Below, one piece after another: positions 34,093 through 43,900 of a DNA stretch of 64,000 bases. Every line of letters begins with the position of its first letter. Within the stretch, counting starts at the first letter, position 1. The notes under the pieces are model-generated. The model saw only the letters and a list, made by a program, of their open reading frames with translations, had not been told where the DNA came from and ran no database searches. Location of the stretch: positions 1-64,000 of the forward strand of contig CAJTIY010000003.1 of NCBI GenBank assembly GCA_910576555.1. The letters are read 5' to 3'. The translations under genes and the position numbers were made by a program. The DNA comes from an uncultured Alistipes sp. (GTDB taxonomy: Bacteria > Bacteroidota > Bacteroidia > Bacteroidales > Rikenellaceae).

Positions 34093-35589
34093 ATGTGCGG
34101 TCGATGGAGCCGGGCGGTTGCGACTCTCGTCGCGGTGTTGTCGGTGTGCGTTGCGTTGCGTGCGCAAGAGGAGGCCGTGCATGGTGTCGTCGCGCCCGAG
34201 GGTCCGGCATCCGGCGGTTTCGGGCCGGCGGTTCCGTCATCCGTAGCTTCCGCGCCTGTTTTTCCGTCGTCCGATGGCTCCGGACCGGCGAGTCTGTCAT
34301 TCGGAGTTTCCGTGTCGCCGGTTCCGGCAATCGACGGCTCCGGGACGCGGGATCGGGATGCCGGAGAGTCGGGTCCCGATCGTTCCCGTGCGGCGGATGG
34401 GGTCTTCGCGGTGTCCGCTTCCGAACTTACGTCGTCCGAGGTTTCCGCCTCCGCCGGCTCCGGGGGACGCTTCGTCCATCGTATCGGCGTCGAATTCCGG
34501 CCCGAGCGGATCCTGCCGACGCACGATTTCCTGCGCGGCGCCAACGGCACGGGACACGCCATCGCATGGGCCCGTTCGGTCCATCTGCGTTACGGCTTCC
34601 GATTCCGCCCCGGTTCGTCGGAGGACTGGATCTACCGCGGGGTGCGTCAGGGCATCGGCGTGGCCCGCTACGCCTTCGGCGATAAACGCGAGTTGGGCGA
34701 TCCGGTGGTCGTCTACCTCTTTCAGGGCGGTCGCATCGCGCGCCTCGCACCCCGGCTGACGCTCGACTACGAGTGGAATTTCGGCCTTTCGTTCGGGTGG
34801 CATCCCTACGACCGCCGGACGAACCGCTGCAACCTCGTGATGGGCTCGAAGATCAATGCCTGTCTCGATGCGGGGGTGCAGCTCGACTGGCGCTTCGCGC
34901 CCCGCTTTTCGCTCGCGGCGGGCATCGTCGTCACGCACTTCTCCAACGGTAATACGAAACTGCCCAACGCGGGGCTCAACACGCTCGGCCTCCGGGTGGG
35001 ACTCACGGGCGAGTTGGGGCCTGTCGAGGAACTGCCTGCAGTGCGTCGTGCACTGCCGCCGTTCCGGCGACACGTGAGCTACGACGTGTTGCTGTTCGGC
35101 TCTTGGCGCCGCACGGGCGTCGCGCTCGACGGGCGCATGATCGCTTCGCCCGAGGCCTATCCCGTCGCCGGATTCAATTTCGCACCGATGTATGCGTTCG
35201 GCTATCGCTTCCGCGCAGGCGTGTCGCTCGACGGCGTCTACGACGGCAGCGCCAATGTCTATACGAAGGATTATATCGTCGAGATCGGCGGTCGGGATCC
35301 CGGATACACTTTCTACAAGCCTTCGCTCTCCCGGCAGCTGGCGCTCGGTCTTTCGGCACGCGCCGAATTCGTCATGCCCTACTTCACCATCAACGTCGGG
35401 CTTGGGGTCAACGTGCTCCATAAGGGCGGCGACCTGCGGGCGTTCTACCAGATCCTCGCGTTGAAGATCGGCATGACGCGCAGCTCGTACCTGCATGTGG
35501 GCTATTGTCTCAAGGATTTCCATATGCCCAACTTCCTGATGCTGGGCGCGGGTTACCGTTTCGGCGACCGAACGCCGCGCGTGCGGTGA
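34093..35589 (+). CDS. PagL-like lipid A 3-O-deacylase with a long linker
   Basis: About 498 residues. A signal peptide (RAVATLVAVLSVCVALRAQ) is followed by a Ser/Gly/Pro/Ala-rich segment (about 27-125) with no recognisable fold. The rest forms a beta barrel; THFSNGNTKLPNAGLN carries the His282-x-Ser284 pair and Asn residues of PagL outer-membrane deacylases, which remove the 3-linked acyl chain of lipid A. A second barrel-like half (about 310-498) makes the protein longer than typical PagL (about 150-180 residues). ATG 34090 and 34093 are both possible; an upstream ATG at 34036 would add 19 polar residues. It may tune lipid A recognition by the host. Confidence 0.78.
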   Translation: MCGRWSRAVATLVAVLSVCVALRAQEEAVHGVVAPEGPASGGFGPAVPSSVASAPVFPSSDGSGPASLSFGVSVSPVPAIDGSGTRDRDAGESGPDRSRAADGVFAVSASELTSSEVSASAGSGGRFVHRIGVEFRPERILPTHDFLRGANGTGHAIAWARSVHLRYGFRFRPGSSEDWIYRGVRQGIGVARYAFGDKRELGDPVVVYLFQGGRIARLAPRLTLDYEWNFGLSFGWHPYDRRTNRCNLVMGSKINACLDAGVQLDWRFAPRFSLAAGIVVTHFSNGNTKLPNAGLNTLGLRVGLTGELGPVEELPAVRRALPPFRRHVSYDVLLFGSWRRTGVALDGRMIASPEAYPVAGFNFAPMYAFGYRFRAGVSLDGVYDGSANVYTKDYIVEIGGRDPGYTFYKPSLSRQLALGLSARAEFVMPYFTINVGLGVNVLHKGGDLRAFYQILALKIGMTRSSYLHVGYCLKDFHMPNFLMLGAGYRFGDRTPRVR

Positions 35590-35721
35590 TCGTGCGGTGG
35601 CCGGCAGACGGTCGGGTGTCGGGCGGATGCCGCGCATGGGGAGATGCGGCACGCACCGGAGGGGCCGGCCGGGTTTCCGTCGGATTGCGTGCCGGCGTCG
35701 GGCGGATGCCGCGCCGGCCGG

Positions 35722-37596
35722 TCAGCGTTCGCTCAACTCCAGCCAGCGCATCGTCTTTTCGTCGATCAGCGCGATGAGCTCCATGATGCGCTGCGACTGC
35801 GCGGTGAGCTCCTCCACCGAGAGGGTTCCCGATGAAAGCGCTGCCTCGAGCGCCGCCTTCTCGGCTTCGAGCGCGGGGATCTCGCGGTCGAGCGCCTCCA
35901 GCTCCCGTTCCTCCTTGTAGGTGCGTTTGCGCGGTGTGGCCGGAGTGTCGGCCTGTGCTTTGGGAGCCGCGGCTGCGGGTTTGGCCGCCGCGGTTTCGGC
36001 CCGTCGTGCCGCGTCGCAGGCGCGTTTCCAGTCGACGTATTCGGAGTAGGTGCCCGCGAAGTCGCGGATTTCGCCGTCGCCGCGGAAGACCAGCAGGTGG
36101 TCGGCGACCTTGTCGACGAAGTAGCGGTCGTGCGAGACGACGATCACGCACCCCCTGAAGGCGGCGAGGTACTCCTCCAGCACGCCGAGCGTCACGATGT
36201 CGAGGTCGTTCGTCGGCTCGTCGAGCACGAGGAAGTTGGGGTTGCGCAGCAGCACCGTGCAGAGGTAGAGGCGCCGCCGTTCGCCGCCGCTCAAGCGCGC
36301 CACGTAGCCGTGCTGCTCCTCGGGCGTGAAGAGGAAGTGCTGCAGGAACTGCGAGGCGCTCATCCGGCGTCCGTCGTCCAAGCGGATCTCCTCGGCGATC
36401 TCGGTCACCGTGTCGATCACCTTCTTGTTTTCGTCGAAGGTCATGCCCTGCTGGCTGTAGTAGCCGAAGCGCACCGTCTCGCCGATCTCGATCGTGCCGC
36501 TGTCGGGCCGCTCGAGCCCCAGCAGGAGCTTGAGGAAAGTCGACTTCCCGCAGCCGTTGTCGCCCACGATGGCTAACTTCTCGTAGCGGGTGAAGGTGTA
36601 TTCGAAATCCTTCAGGATGACGGTGTCGCCGAAGCGCTTGCAGAGGCCCCGGCACTCGAAGATCTTGGTGCCGATGCGCGAGGCGCCCATGTCGAGACGC
36701 AGATCGGCGCGTGTGCGGGTGGTGCGCAGCCGCGCCTCGAGGTCGCGGAAGGCGTCGATGCGCGACTTGGCCTTCGTGGCGCGGGCCTGCGGCTGGCGGC
36801 GCATCCACTCCAGCTCGCGCCGGTAGAGGTTGCGGTCGCTGGCGCGCTGCGCCGCCTCGGCCTCCTCGCGCTCCTGTTTCTTTTCGAGGTAGCAGGCGTA
36901 GTTGCCGTCGTAGCGGCGGATGCCCTGCCCGTCGAGTTCGAGGATTTCGTCGCAGACGCTGTCGAGGAAGTAGCGGTCGTGGGTCACCATCAGCAGGGCG
37001 GCCGACGACTGCGTGAGGTACTCCTCGAGCCATGCGGTCATGTCGCTGTCGAGGTGGTTCGTAGGTTCGTCGAGGATCAGCAGGTCGGCCTCGTCGATCA
37101 GGACGTTGGCCAGCGCCACGCGCTTGAGCTGTCCGCCCGAGAGGGTTTCGATCCGCTGGCCGAGGTCGCGGATTTCGAGGCGCGAGAGGATCCGCTCGGC
37201 CCGTTTCTCGTAGTCCCACGCCTCCAGTGCGTCCATGCGGGCCATCGCCTCCTGCAGCCCCTCGCCCGAGGGGTCGGCCGCAGCCCGTTCGTAGGCCGCG
37301 ATGGCCTGCACCGCCGGTGTGTCGGAGCGGAAGCAGGCCTCCGCCACGGTCGTCCCGGCCGGGTAGGCGGGGCTCTGTTCGAGGTAGGCCACGCGCAGGT
37401 CGCGGCGCGGCACGACGCTCCCCGCATCGGCCGTCAGGCGTCCCGCGACGATGTCGAGCAGCGTGCTCTTGCCCGCGCCGTTGCGGGCGATCAGCGCCAC
37501 GCGCCGTCCCTCGTCGATCGCGAAGGATATATCCTCGAAAAGCACCAGATCGCCGTAGGATTTGGCGAGGTGTTCGACCTGAAGTGCACAAGCCAT
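35722..37596 (-). CDS. ABC-F family ATPase (Uup-like)
   Basis: A 624-residue soluble protein with two ABC ATPase domains and no membrane segment. Domain 1: Walker A ARNGAGKST, signature LSGGQLKRVALANVL, Walker B LLILDEPTNHLD. Domain 2: GDNGCGKST, LSGGERRRLYLC, FLVLDEPTNDLD. The linker between them (about 240-320, rich in Arg and Lys) and a C-terminal coiled coil (about 540-624) fit Uup/ABC-F proteins, which act on ribosomes or DNA rather than in transport. The start MACALQVEHL was chosen because the extension upstream is not conserved-looking. Whether it gives antibiotic resistance cannot be judged from sequence. Confidence 0.92.
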   Translation of the reverse strand: MACALQVEHLAKSYGDLVLFEDISFAIDEGRRVALIARNGAGKSTLLDIVAGRLTADAGSVVPRRDLRVAYLEQSPAYPAGTTVAEACFRSDTPAVQAIAAYERAAADPSGEGLQEAMARMDALEAWDYEKRAERILSRLEIRDLGQRIETLSGGQLKRVALANVLIDEADLLILDEPTNHLDSDMTAWLEEYLTQSSAALLMVTHDRYFLDSVCDEILELDGQGIRRYDGNYACYLEKKQEREEAEAAQRASDRNLYRRELEWMRRQPQARATKAKSRIDAFRDLEARLRTTRTRADLRLDMGASRIGTKIFECRGLCKRFGDTVILKDFEYTFTRYEKLAIVGDNGCGKSTFLKLLLGLERPDSGTIEIGETVRFGYYSQQGMTFDENKKVIDTVTEIAEEIRLDDGRRMSASQFLQHFLFTPEEQHGYVARLSGGERRRLYLCTVLLRNPNFLVLDEPTNDLDIVTLGVLEEYLAAFRGCVIVVSHDRYFVDKVADHLLVFRGDGEIRDFAGTYSEYVDWKRACDAARRAETAAAKPAAAAPKAQADTPATPRKRTYKEERELEALDREIPALEAEKAALEAALSSGTLSVEELTAQSQRIMELIALIDEKTMRWLELSER

Positions 37597-37740
37597 CGTT
37601 TCCGTCGTGTTTTTGTTGCGACGAAGATACGCAAAAATCTGCGGACGAGCAACCCCGGGGGGCGCCGCGGCCTCGCGGCCGTCGGAGTCGTTCGTGCGCG
37701 TTTTTTCGTCTGTTTTACCTCTTTTTTCGTCCGAAATGCC

Positions 37741-37748
37741 TATATTTG
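37741..37748 (+). promoter_or_regulatory. promoter -7 box of the nitronate monooxygenase gene
   Basis: TATATTTG, 26 bases before the start codon, in a T-rich context without an exact TTTG at -33. Confidence 0.55.
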
Positions 37749-37774
37749 GCAGCATTATTTAATCGAAACCGAAT

Positions 37775-38893
37775 ATGAAAGCATTGAAAATCGGAAGCCT
37801 GTGCGCCTCGGTACCCATCGTGCAAGGCGGCATGGGCGTCGGCATATCGCTTTCGGGTCTCGCCTCGGCGGTCGCCGCCGAGGGCGGCGTGGGGGTCATC
37901 TCCTCCGCGGGACTCGGGGCGATCTACAACGACTACTCGAAGGACTACCGCGAAGCCTCGATCTGGGGACTGAAGCAGGAGCTCCGCAAGGCGCGCGAGG
38001 CGACCCGGGGGATCATCGGCGTGAACGTCATGGTCGCTATGTCGAACTTCGCCGACATGGTCCGCACGGCCGTCGCCGAGCGGGCCGACATCATCTTCTC
38101 GGGTGCCGGACTGCCGCTCAACCTGCCGTCGTTCCTCACCGAGGGCGCCCGGACCAAGCTGGCGCCCATCGTCTCGTCGGCACGCGCCGCGGCGGTGCTC
38201 TGCCGCAAATGGTGGTCGGAGTACCGCTACGTGCCCGACGCCGTGGTGGTCGAGGGCCCGAAGGCAGGCGGCCATCTGGGCTACAAGGCCGAGCAGATCG
38301 GCGACGAGCGCTTCGCACTGGAGGCGCTCGTGCCCGAGATCGTGGCCGAGGTCCGCGCCTTCGGGGCGGAGCACGACCGGCATATTCCCGTGATCGCCGG
38401 CGGCGGCGTCTATACGGGCGAGGATATCTACCGCATCATGGCATTGGGGGCCGACGGCGTGCAGATGGGTACGCGCTTCGTCACCACCGACGAGTGCGAT
38501 GCCGACCCGGCCTTCAAGCAGAGCTACATCGACGCCGCGGAGTCCGACATCGAGATCATCCGCAGTCCGGTGGGCATGCCGGGCCGCGCCATCCGCAACT
38601 CGTTCCTCGATCGGGTGAAGGAGGGGCTCAAGCGCCCGAAGGCCTGCCCGTTCGACTGCATCAAGACGTGCGACGTCACCCACAGCCCCTACTGCATCAT
38701 GCTGGCCCTCTACAACGCCTTCCGCGGGCGGCTGCAGAACGGGTACGCCTTCTGCGGGGCCAATGCGTGGCGCGCCGAGAAGATCCAGTCGGTGAGGGAG
38801 CTCATCGACTCGCTCAAGAGCGAGTACGACGACTTCGCCGCCAGATGCGAGGGGTTCTCGCTGCGCGGAAAACTCTTCGGTGCGACGCGGTAA
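37775..38893 (+). CDS. nitronate monooxygenase / FabK-like flavoprotein
   Basis: A 372-residue FMN-binding TIM barrel of the 2-nitropropane dioxygenase family. Marks are PIVQGGMGVGIS at the start, FSGAGLPLNLP, EGPKAGGHLGY with the catalytic His, IPVIAGGGVYTGED and GADGVQMGTRF. Family members oxidise alkyl nitronates or act as enoyl-ACP reductase II. The C-terminal about 90 residues add a Cys-rich segment (CPFDCIKTCDVTHSPYC, plus FCGAN) not found in the core fold, which could bind iron-sulfur or zinc. FabK and nitronate roles cannot be separated by eye. Confidence 0.88.
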   Translation: MKALKIGSLCASVPIVQGGMGVGISLSGLASAVAAEGGVGVISSAGLGAIYNDYSKDYREASIWGLKQELRKAREATRGIIGVNVMVAMSNFADMVRTAVAERADIIFSGAGLPLNLPSFLTEGARTKLAPIVSSARAAAVLCRKWWSEYRYVPDAVVVEGPKAGGHLGYKAEQIGDERFALEALVPEIVAEVRAFGAEHDRHIPVIAGGGVYTGEDIYRIMALGADGVQMGTRFVTTDECDADPAFKQSYIDAAESDIEIIRSPVGMPGRAIRNSFLDRVKEGLKRPKACPFDCIKTCDVTHSPYCIMLALYNAFRGRLQNGYAFCGANAWRAEKIQSVRELIDSLKSEYDDFAARCEGFSLRGKLFGATR

Positions 38894-38917
38894 AGGCCGC
38901 CGCGCACCGGATCCTGC

Positions 38918-38946
38918 GACGAGGAGTCCCGAAGGGACTCCTCGTC
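38918..38946 (+). terminator. hairpin after the nitronate monooxygenase gene
   Basis: A perfect 13-bp stem GACGAGGAGTCCC/GGGACTCCTCGTC with a 3-base loop, 24 bases past the stop. The T run after it is weak. A second hairpin, CCGACATTG/CAATGTCGG, follows near 39040-39062. Confidence 0.6.
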
Positions 38947-39154
38947 CGGTGTTTGTGGGAGCGGGCGGTTCGCCGCCGGCGGCAGGACGGCACGAGCCTT
39001 CGGCGAGTTGCAGTCCGCCGCGTGGGGCGGCGGCGGACTGCCGACATTGCCCGGCAATGTCGGAATCGTTTGTTCGGAGCATGCTCGCGGGGAGGTCCGC
39101 TACGTTGCGGATCTGACGCCAGCGGCGCGGCGGCGTTCGTCGCGCTGCGCCGGG

Positions 39155-39859
39155 TCAGCGTTTTTCGAAATGCTGATAGTCCTTGAGCGAATGCCAGTCG
39201 CCGCCCCATGCGAAGCCGCGGGAGCGAAAGAGCTTGTAGCAGAGGTCGTCGCGGTCGATGCGGCCCGGAAAGGGGCGCGAGCGGTCGGCGTAGGGCGCGC
39301 CCGCTTCGGGCTGCACGACGGTGCGGCCGTTGCGGACGGCGACGCAGGGATTGTACAGCGGATTGATGTCCACGGCCGTGCCGAGGGCGTGCCGCGACAG
39401 GCGCGTCGTGCCGGCGATGCGGCGGCAGTTGAAGGCCGAGGTGTTGTTCGCGGCCATCGAGCGTTCGTCGTCGCCGTCGTAGCGGTCGACGAGCTCGATC
39501 CGTTCGATGGGGTAGCCCGCCTCGTAGAGCTCCCGGAAGATCCCGGCCAGATCGTCGGCCACGCTCCGGTGGCAGACGAGCTCGCCCGTGCGGATGGCCC
39601 CCGCGAAGTCGACGTGGAGCACCCGGACATGGCGCAGCTCGCCGCGCGGCACGGGGCAGCCGTCCCTGTACGAGCGCCCCTGCATGCGGGCGAAGGTGGC
39701 GTCGTCGAGGGCGGAGACGCCGAACCATGCCTCGACGCCCGTGCGTTCGAGCTCGGCTGCGGCGACGATCCGGCCCGCGCAGGTCGGTGCGGCCGGCTCC
39801 TGCGCCCGGAGGACGAAGCAGCACGCGAGGGCGAGGCAGAGGAACGCGGTGCGGCGCAT
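39155..39859 (-). CDS. M15 family peptidoglycan metallopeptidase
   Basis: A 234-residue secreted protein with a signal peptide (AFLCLALACCFVLRAQ). The core has zinc ligands of the D-Ala-D-Ala carboxypeptidase/L-Ala-D-Glu endopeptidase clan: SRHALGTAVDINPL (His and Asp spaced by six) and the final His in DYQHFEKR, with GGDWHSLKD before it. It probably trims cell-wall peptides in the periplasm. It begins 7 bases after tsaD ends and is co-transcribed with it. The exact bond cut is unknown. Confidence 0.85.
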   Translation of the reverse strand: MRRTAFLCLALACCFVLRAQEPAAPTCAGRIVAAAELERTGVEAWFGVSALDDATFARMQGRSYRDGCPVPRGELRHVRVLHVDFAGAIRTGELVCHRSVADDLAGIFRELYEAGYPIERIELVDRYDGDDERSMAANNTSAFNCRRIAGTTRLSRHALGTAVDINPLYNPCVAVRNGRTVVQPEAGAPYADRSRPFPGRIDRDDLCYKLFRSRGFAWGGDWHSLKDYQHFEKR

Positions 39860-39866
39860 GGCGGCA

Positions 39867-40889
39867 TCAGAGCTCTTCGAGCCGGGCTACGGGCGAGACG
39901 TCGAGCGACGAGAAGTCGCCGTTGCGGTAGCGGTAGCTGCCCGCCATCGCGATCATCGCCGCGTTGTCGGTCGTGAACTTGAGCTCGGGCAGGAAGGTGC
40001 GCCAGCCCCGCTTGCGCCCGGCTTCGACGATCCCCTCGCGGAGCCCCGAGTTGGCCGAGACGCCGCCCGCTGCGGCGATGTCGCGGATGCCCGTATCCTT
40101 CGAGGCCTTGATGAGCTTCGCGAGCAGGATGTCGACCACGGTGGCCTGCAGCGAGGCGCAGAGGTCGGCCTTGTTGCGCTCGATGAAGTCGGGGTCGTCC
40201 GCCACGGCGTCGCGCAGCGTGTAGAGGAACGAGGTCTTGAGTCCCGAGAACGAGTAGTCGTAGCCGTCGACGTGGGGCCGGGCGAAGCGGAACGCCGCGG
40301 GATCGCCTTCGCGGGCCAGTTTGTCGATGACCGGGCCCCCGGGATAGGGGAGCCCCATCACTTTGGCACATTTATCGAAGGCTTCGCCTGCGGCGTCGTC
40401 GATCGTCGTGCCGATGATCCGCATCTCGAGCGGCGAGTCGACGCGCACGATCTGCGTGTGGCCGCCGCTCACGAGCAGGCAGAGGAACGGAAACGAGGGG
40501 TGGGGCAGCTCGCGGTCCGGGAGGTCGATGAAGTGCGAGAGGATGTGTCCCTGCAGGTGGTTGACCTCCACCATCGGGATGTTGCGGGCGAGCGAGAGCC
40601 CTTTGGCGAACGACACGCCCACGAGCAGCGAGCCGACGAGGCCCGGTCCGCGCGTGAAGGCGATGGCGTCGATCTCGTCGGGCCCCACGCCCGCCGTGCG
40701 GAGCGCCGTGTCGACCACGGGAACGATGTTCTGCTGGTGGGCCCGCGAGGCGAGCTCCGGGATGACGCCGCCGTAGGCGACGTGTACGGCCTGCGAGGCG
40801 ATGACGTTCGAGAGCAAGACGTTGTTGCGCAGCACGGCCGCCGAGGTGTCGTCGCACGAGGATTCGATGCCGAGAATTGTAATATCCAT
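39867..40889 (-). CDS. tsaD: tRNA threonylcarbamoyladenosine synthase subunit TsaD
   Basis: A 340-residue ASKHA-fold protein that transfers threonylcarbamoyl to A37 of ANN-decoding tRNAs. Metal-binding HLQGH replaces the usual HMEAH form (VEVNHLQGHILSHF). ITILGIESSCDDTSAAVL at the start and LLVSGGHTQIV are the phosphate motifs, and AAGGVSANSGLRE is the adenosine motif. It is divergent from tamB, the common Bacteroidota arrangement. Confidence 0.97.
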   Translation of the reverse strand: MDITILGIESSCDDTSAAVLRNNVLLSNVIASQAVHVAYGGVIPELASRAHQQNIVPVVDTALRTAGVGPDEIDAIAFTRGPGLVGSLLVGVSFAKGLSLARNIPMVEVNHLQGHILSHFIDLPDRELPHPSFPFLCLLVSGGHTQIVRVDSPLEMRIIGTTIDDAAGEAFDKCAKVMGLPYPGGPVIDKLAREGDPAAFRFARPHVDGYDYSFSGLKTSFLYTLRDAVADDPDFIERNKADLCASLQATVVDILLAKLIKASKDTGIRDIAAAGGVSANSGLREGIVEAGRKRGWRTFLPELKFTTDNAAMIAMAGSYRYRNGDFSSLDVSPVARLEEL

Positions 40890-40922
40890 CCGGGTTTTTA
40901 CGGTTTTTTCGCTGAAAACAGT

Positions 40923-40930
40923 TAAATTTG
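40923..40930 (+). promoter_or_regulatory. promoter -7 box of tamB
   Basis: TAAATTTG, 21 bases before the chosen tamB start; a TTTA lies 22 bases upstream as a weak -33 element. Confidence 0.55.
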
Positions 40931-40950
40931 CAGGTTACAACGACCTATCG

Positions 40951-43900
40951 ATGCGCAAAGTTATAAAAATATTGGGAAAGGCGATCGCGACGATCGTAAT
41001 CGTCGCCGCGGTTCTTCCCCTTCTGCTAGCGCTGCTGCTCGGCATTCCCGCCGTGCAGAACGCCGTCGTGCGCAAGGCGACGCGCATCGTGTCGGAGAAA
41101 CTCGACACGGAGGTGCGCATCGGTCGGGTGGAGGTCGGTTACTTCGGCAAGGTGCGCGTGCGCGATCTTTATGTCGAGGATTACCAGAAGGATACGTTGC
41201 TTTACGCCGGTCGCGTCGAGGCCTTCGTGACGGGGCTCGGCATCTTCGGCGGCGGGGTGTCGCTCAATCGTGCCGAGATCGCCGGGGCGAAGCTCTGCCT
41301 GCGCGAAACGCCCGAAGGGGTCATGAACATCAAGCAGCTGATCGACCGGCTGTCCGATCCCGACAAACCCAAGAAGGGGGCGTTCCGCCTCGCGATCCGC
41401 AAGGCGTCGATCCGCGACATGGAACTCTGCCTCGAGCGGCTGCAGCACCGCGATCCCCCTTACGGCATCGACTTCGGCCACATGCACCTCTACGACCTCG
41501 CGGCCCGCGTCGACGACCTCATGCTCGACGGCCCGGCGCTTTCGATGACCGTCGGTGCGCTCTCGGCGCGCGAGCGGAGCGGCTTCGTGCTCGACCACCT
41601 TTCGGGCCGTTTCTACATGAACAACGGCTGCCTCGGTTTCGAAGAGGCGCACTTGGTCACCGAGCGTTCGAACGTCACGCTGCCTTACGTAGCGCTGGTC
41701 GGCGGCTCGTGGGCCGATTACAAGGATTTCATAAGCGAGGTGCGCATCGAAGCCGCGGTACGCAACGCCACGCTCGCCACCGACGACGTCGCCTATTTCG
41801 CGCCGAAGCTCCGCGACCGGCACCTCGTTTTGAGCGGCCTCGACGCCGATGCCTCGGGCGAGGTCGACGATCTGCGCGTGAAGCTGCGCAGCCTGCGGAT
41901 CGGCGAGGGGATCTCCCTTGCGGGCGATCTGGCGGCGACGGGGCTGCCCGACCTCGACCGCGCGCGCTTCGATGTGCGGCTCACGCGGCTCGCGGCCTCG
42001 GCGGAGGCCGTCGACGACCTGCTGCGGGACCTCGGCGGGCGGAGCCTTCCCGAGGGCGTGCGTTCGGTGCTCGAACGTGCCGGTGCGATCGGCGTCACGC
42101 TCCGCTTCGAAGGCTCGTTCGACTCGTTCGACGCGAAGGCCGAGGCGACCACCGACGCCGGAACGATCGTCGCCGATCTGCAGATGCGGCCCCGCAGCGG
42201 AGGCCTTCGGAGCATCCGCGGCGGAGCGGTCGCCCGCAACCTGAAGGTGGGTGCGCTGCTGGGACGCCGCACGCTCGTGGGCGACGCGACCGTCGACGCC
42301 CGGATCGACGGCGTGGTGGGCCGCGGCCGGACGGATGCCGCGGTGACGGGGCGCATCGAGCGCTTCGGCTTCAAGGGATATGTGTACGATTCGCTGCGCT
42401 TCGACGGCCGGCTCCGCAACCGGGAGTTCGACGGCCGCATCGTCGTCCGCGACCCGAATCTGCGCTTCGATTTCGCGGGACTGGTCGATCTCAACGACTC
42501 GGTGCCCCGCTACGACTTCGCGCTCGCGCTCGACCGGGCCGATCTGGCGGCGCTCCACATCAATCCCCGCGACTCGGTCTCGCGGCTTTCGGCGCGGCTC
42601 GTGGCCAAAGGCAGCGGCCGCTCGCTCGACGACCTGAACGGCCGCATCCGCATTACCGATGCCGTATATGCCTACAACGACAAGCGGATCGGGCCTGCGG
42701 AGCTCACGCTCACGGGCGAGAATTCGGCCGACAGCAAGTTCGTCGAGCTGCGTTCGGACTTCGCCGACGCCACGTTCCGCAGCAAGACCAGCTACCGCAC
42801 CGTCTTCGACTTCCTGCGCCGCAGCGCCGCGCAGTATCTGCCCTCGATCGCAGGCCGCGGCTCCCGTGCGGTGCGCGCCGGCGAGCGGATCGCCGTGGCG
42901 GACGACTATTCGCTGCTCTCGGTGCTCGTCCGCGACTTCAACCCCGTGGCCGACGCCGTGGCGCCCGGGCTTCAGATCGCCGAGGGCTCGTCGCTCAAGC
43001 TGCTCTTCAATCCGGCGAACAACCGCCTCTCGTTCAACGCCCATTCGGAGTATGTCGAGCGGCGCAACATGCTGGCCACGCGCCTGAACGTCAATGCCTC
43101 GAACCGCGGCGACTCGCTGACGCTCTATGCTTCGGCCGAGGATCTGTTCGCCGGCATGCTCCATCTGCCGCGTCTGTCGCTCACGGGCGGTGCCCGGCAG
43201 GGCCGCATCCAGCTCACGACGGGCTTCGACGACACGACCCGCCGTTTTTCGGGACTCGTGGCCCTGCGTGCCGAGATCGCAGACGAACGTTCGGCTACGG
43301 GCCGCAACATCGATCTGCAGATCCTTCCCTCGCACATCACCCGGGGCGACAAGACGTGGGGGATTCTCGCCCGGCGGATCCTTTACGACACCACGCGCGT
43401 GGTGATCGACCGCTTCTACGTGCGCAACAGCGAGCAGAGCCTGCTCGTCGACGGCGTCGCGTCGCGCAGCCGTGCCGACTCGGTGACGCTCACGCTCCGC
43501 AACTTCGACCTCGCACTCCTCACGCAGATCGCCGACCGCATAGGATACGTCATCGAGGGCCGCACGAACGGCTTCGCCGTGATGAAGTCGGCGCTCCGCA
43601 ACGGCGAGCTCACGGCCGACATCGCGCTCGACAGCCTCTCCGTGAACGGCATCGGAGTTCCGCCGCTGCGGCTCGTGTCGGGCTGGGATTTCGCCCGCAG
43701 CCGCGCCGGCGTCACGGTGACCGAACGCCATACGCGCGACACGGTCGTGCGGGGCTTTTACGACCCCGCGCAGGTGCGCTACTACGCCCGTCTGACGGTC
43801 GACAGCCTCGACATGGGGCTGCTCGATCCCGTGCTCTCGGGGGTGGTCTCCGGCACGAGGGGCTTCGCGTCGGCCGATCTGGTGCTGCAGGGCCGGCGCC

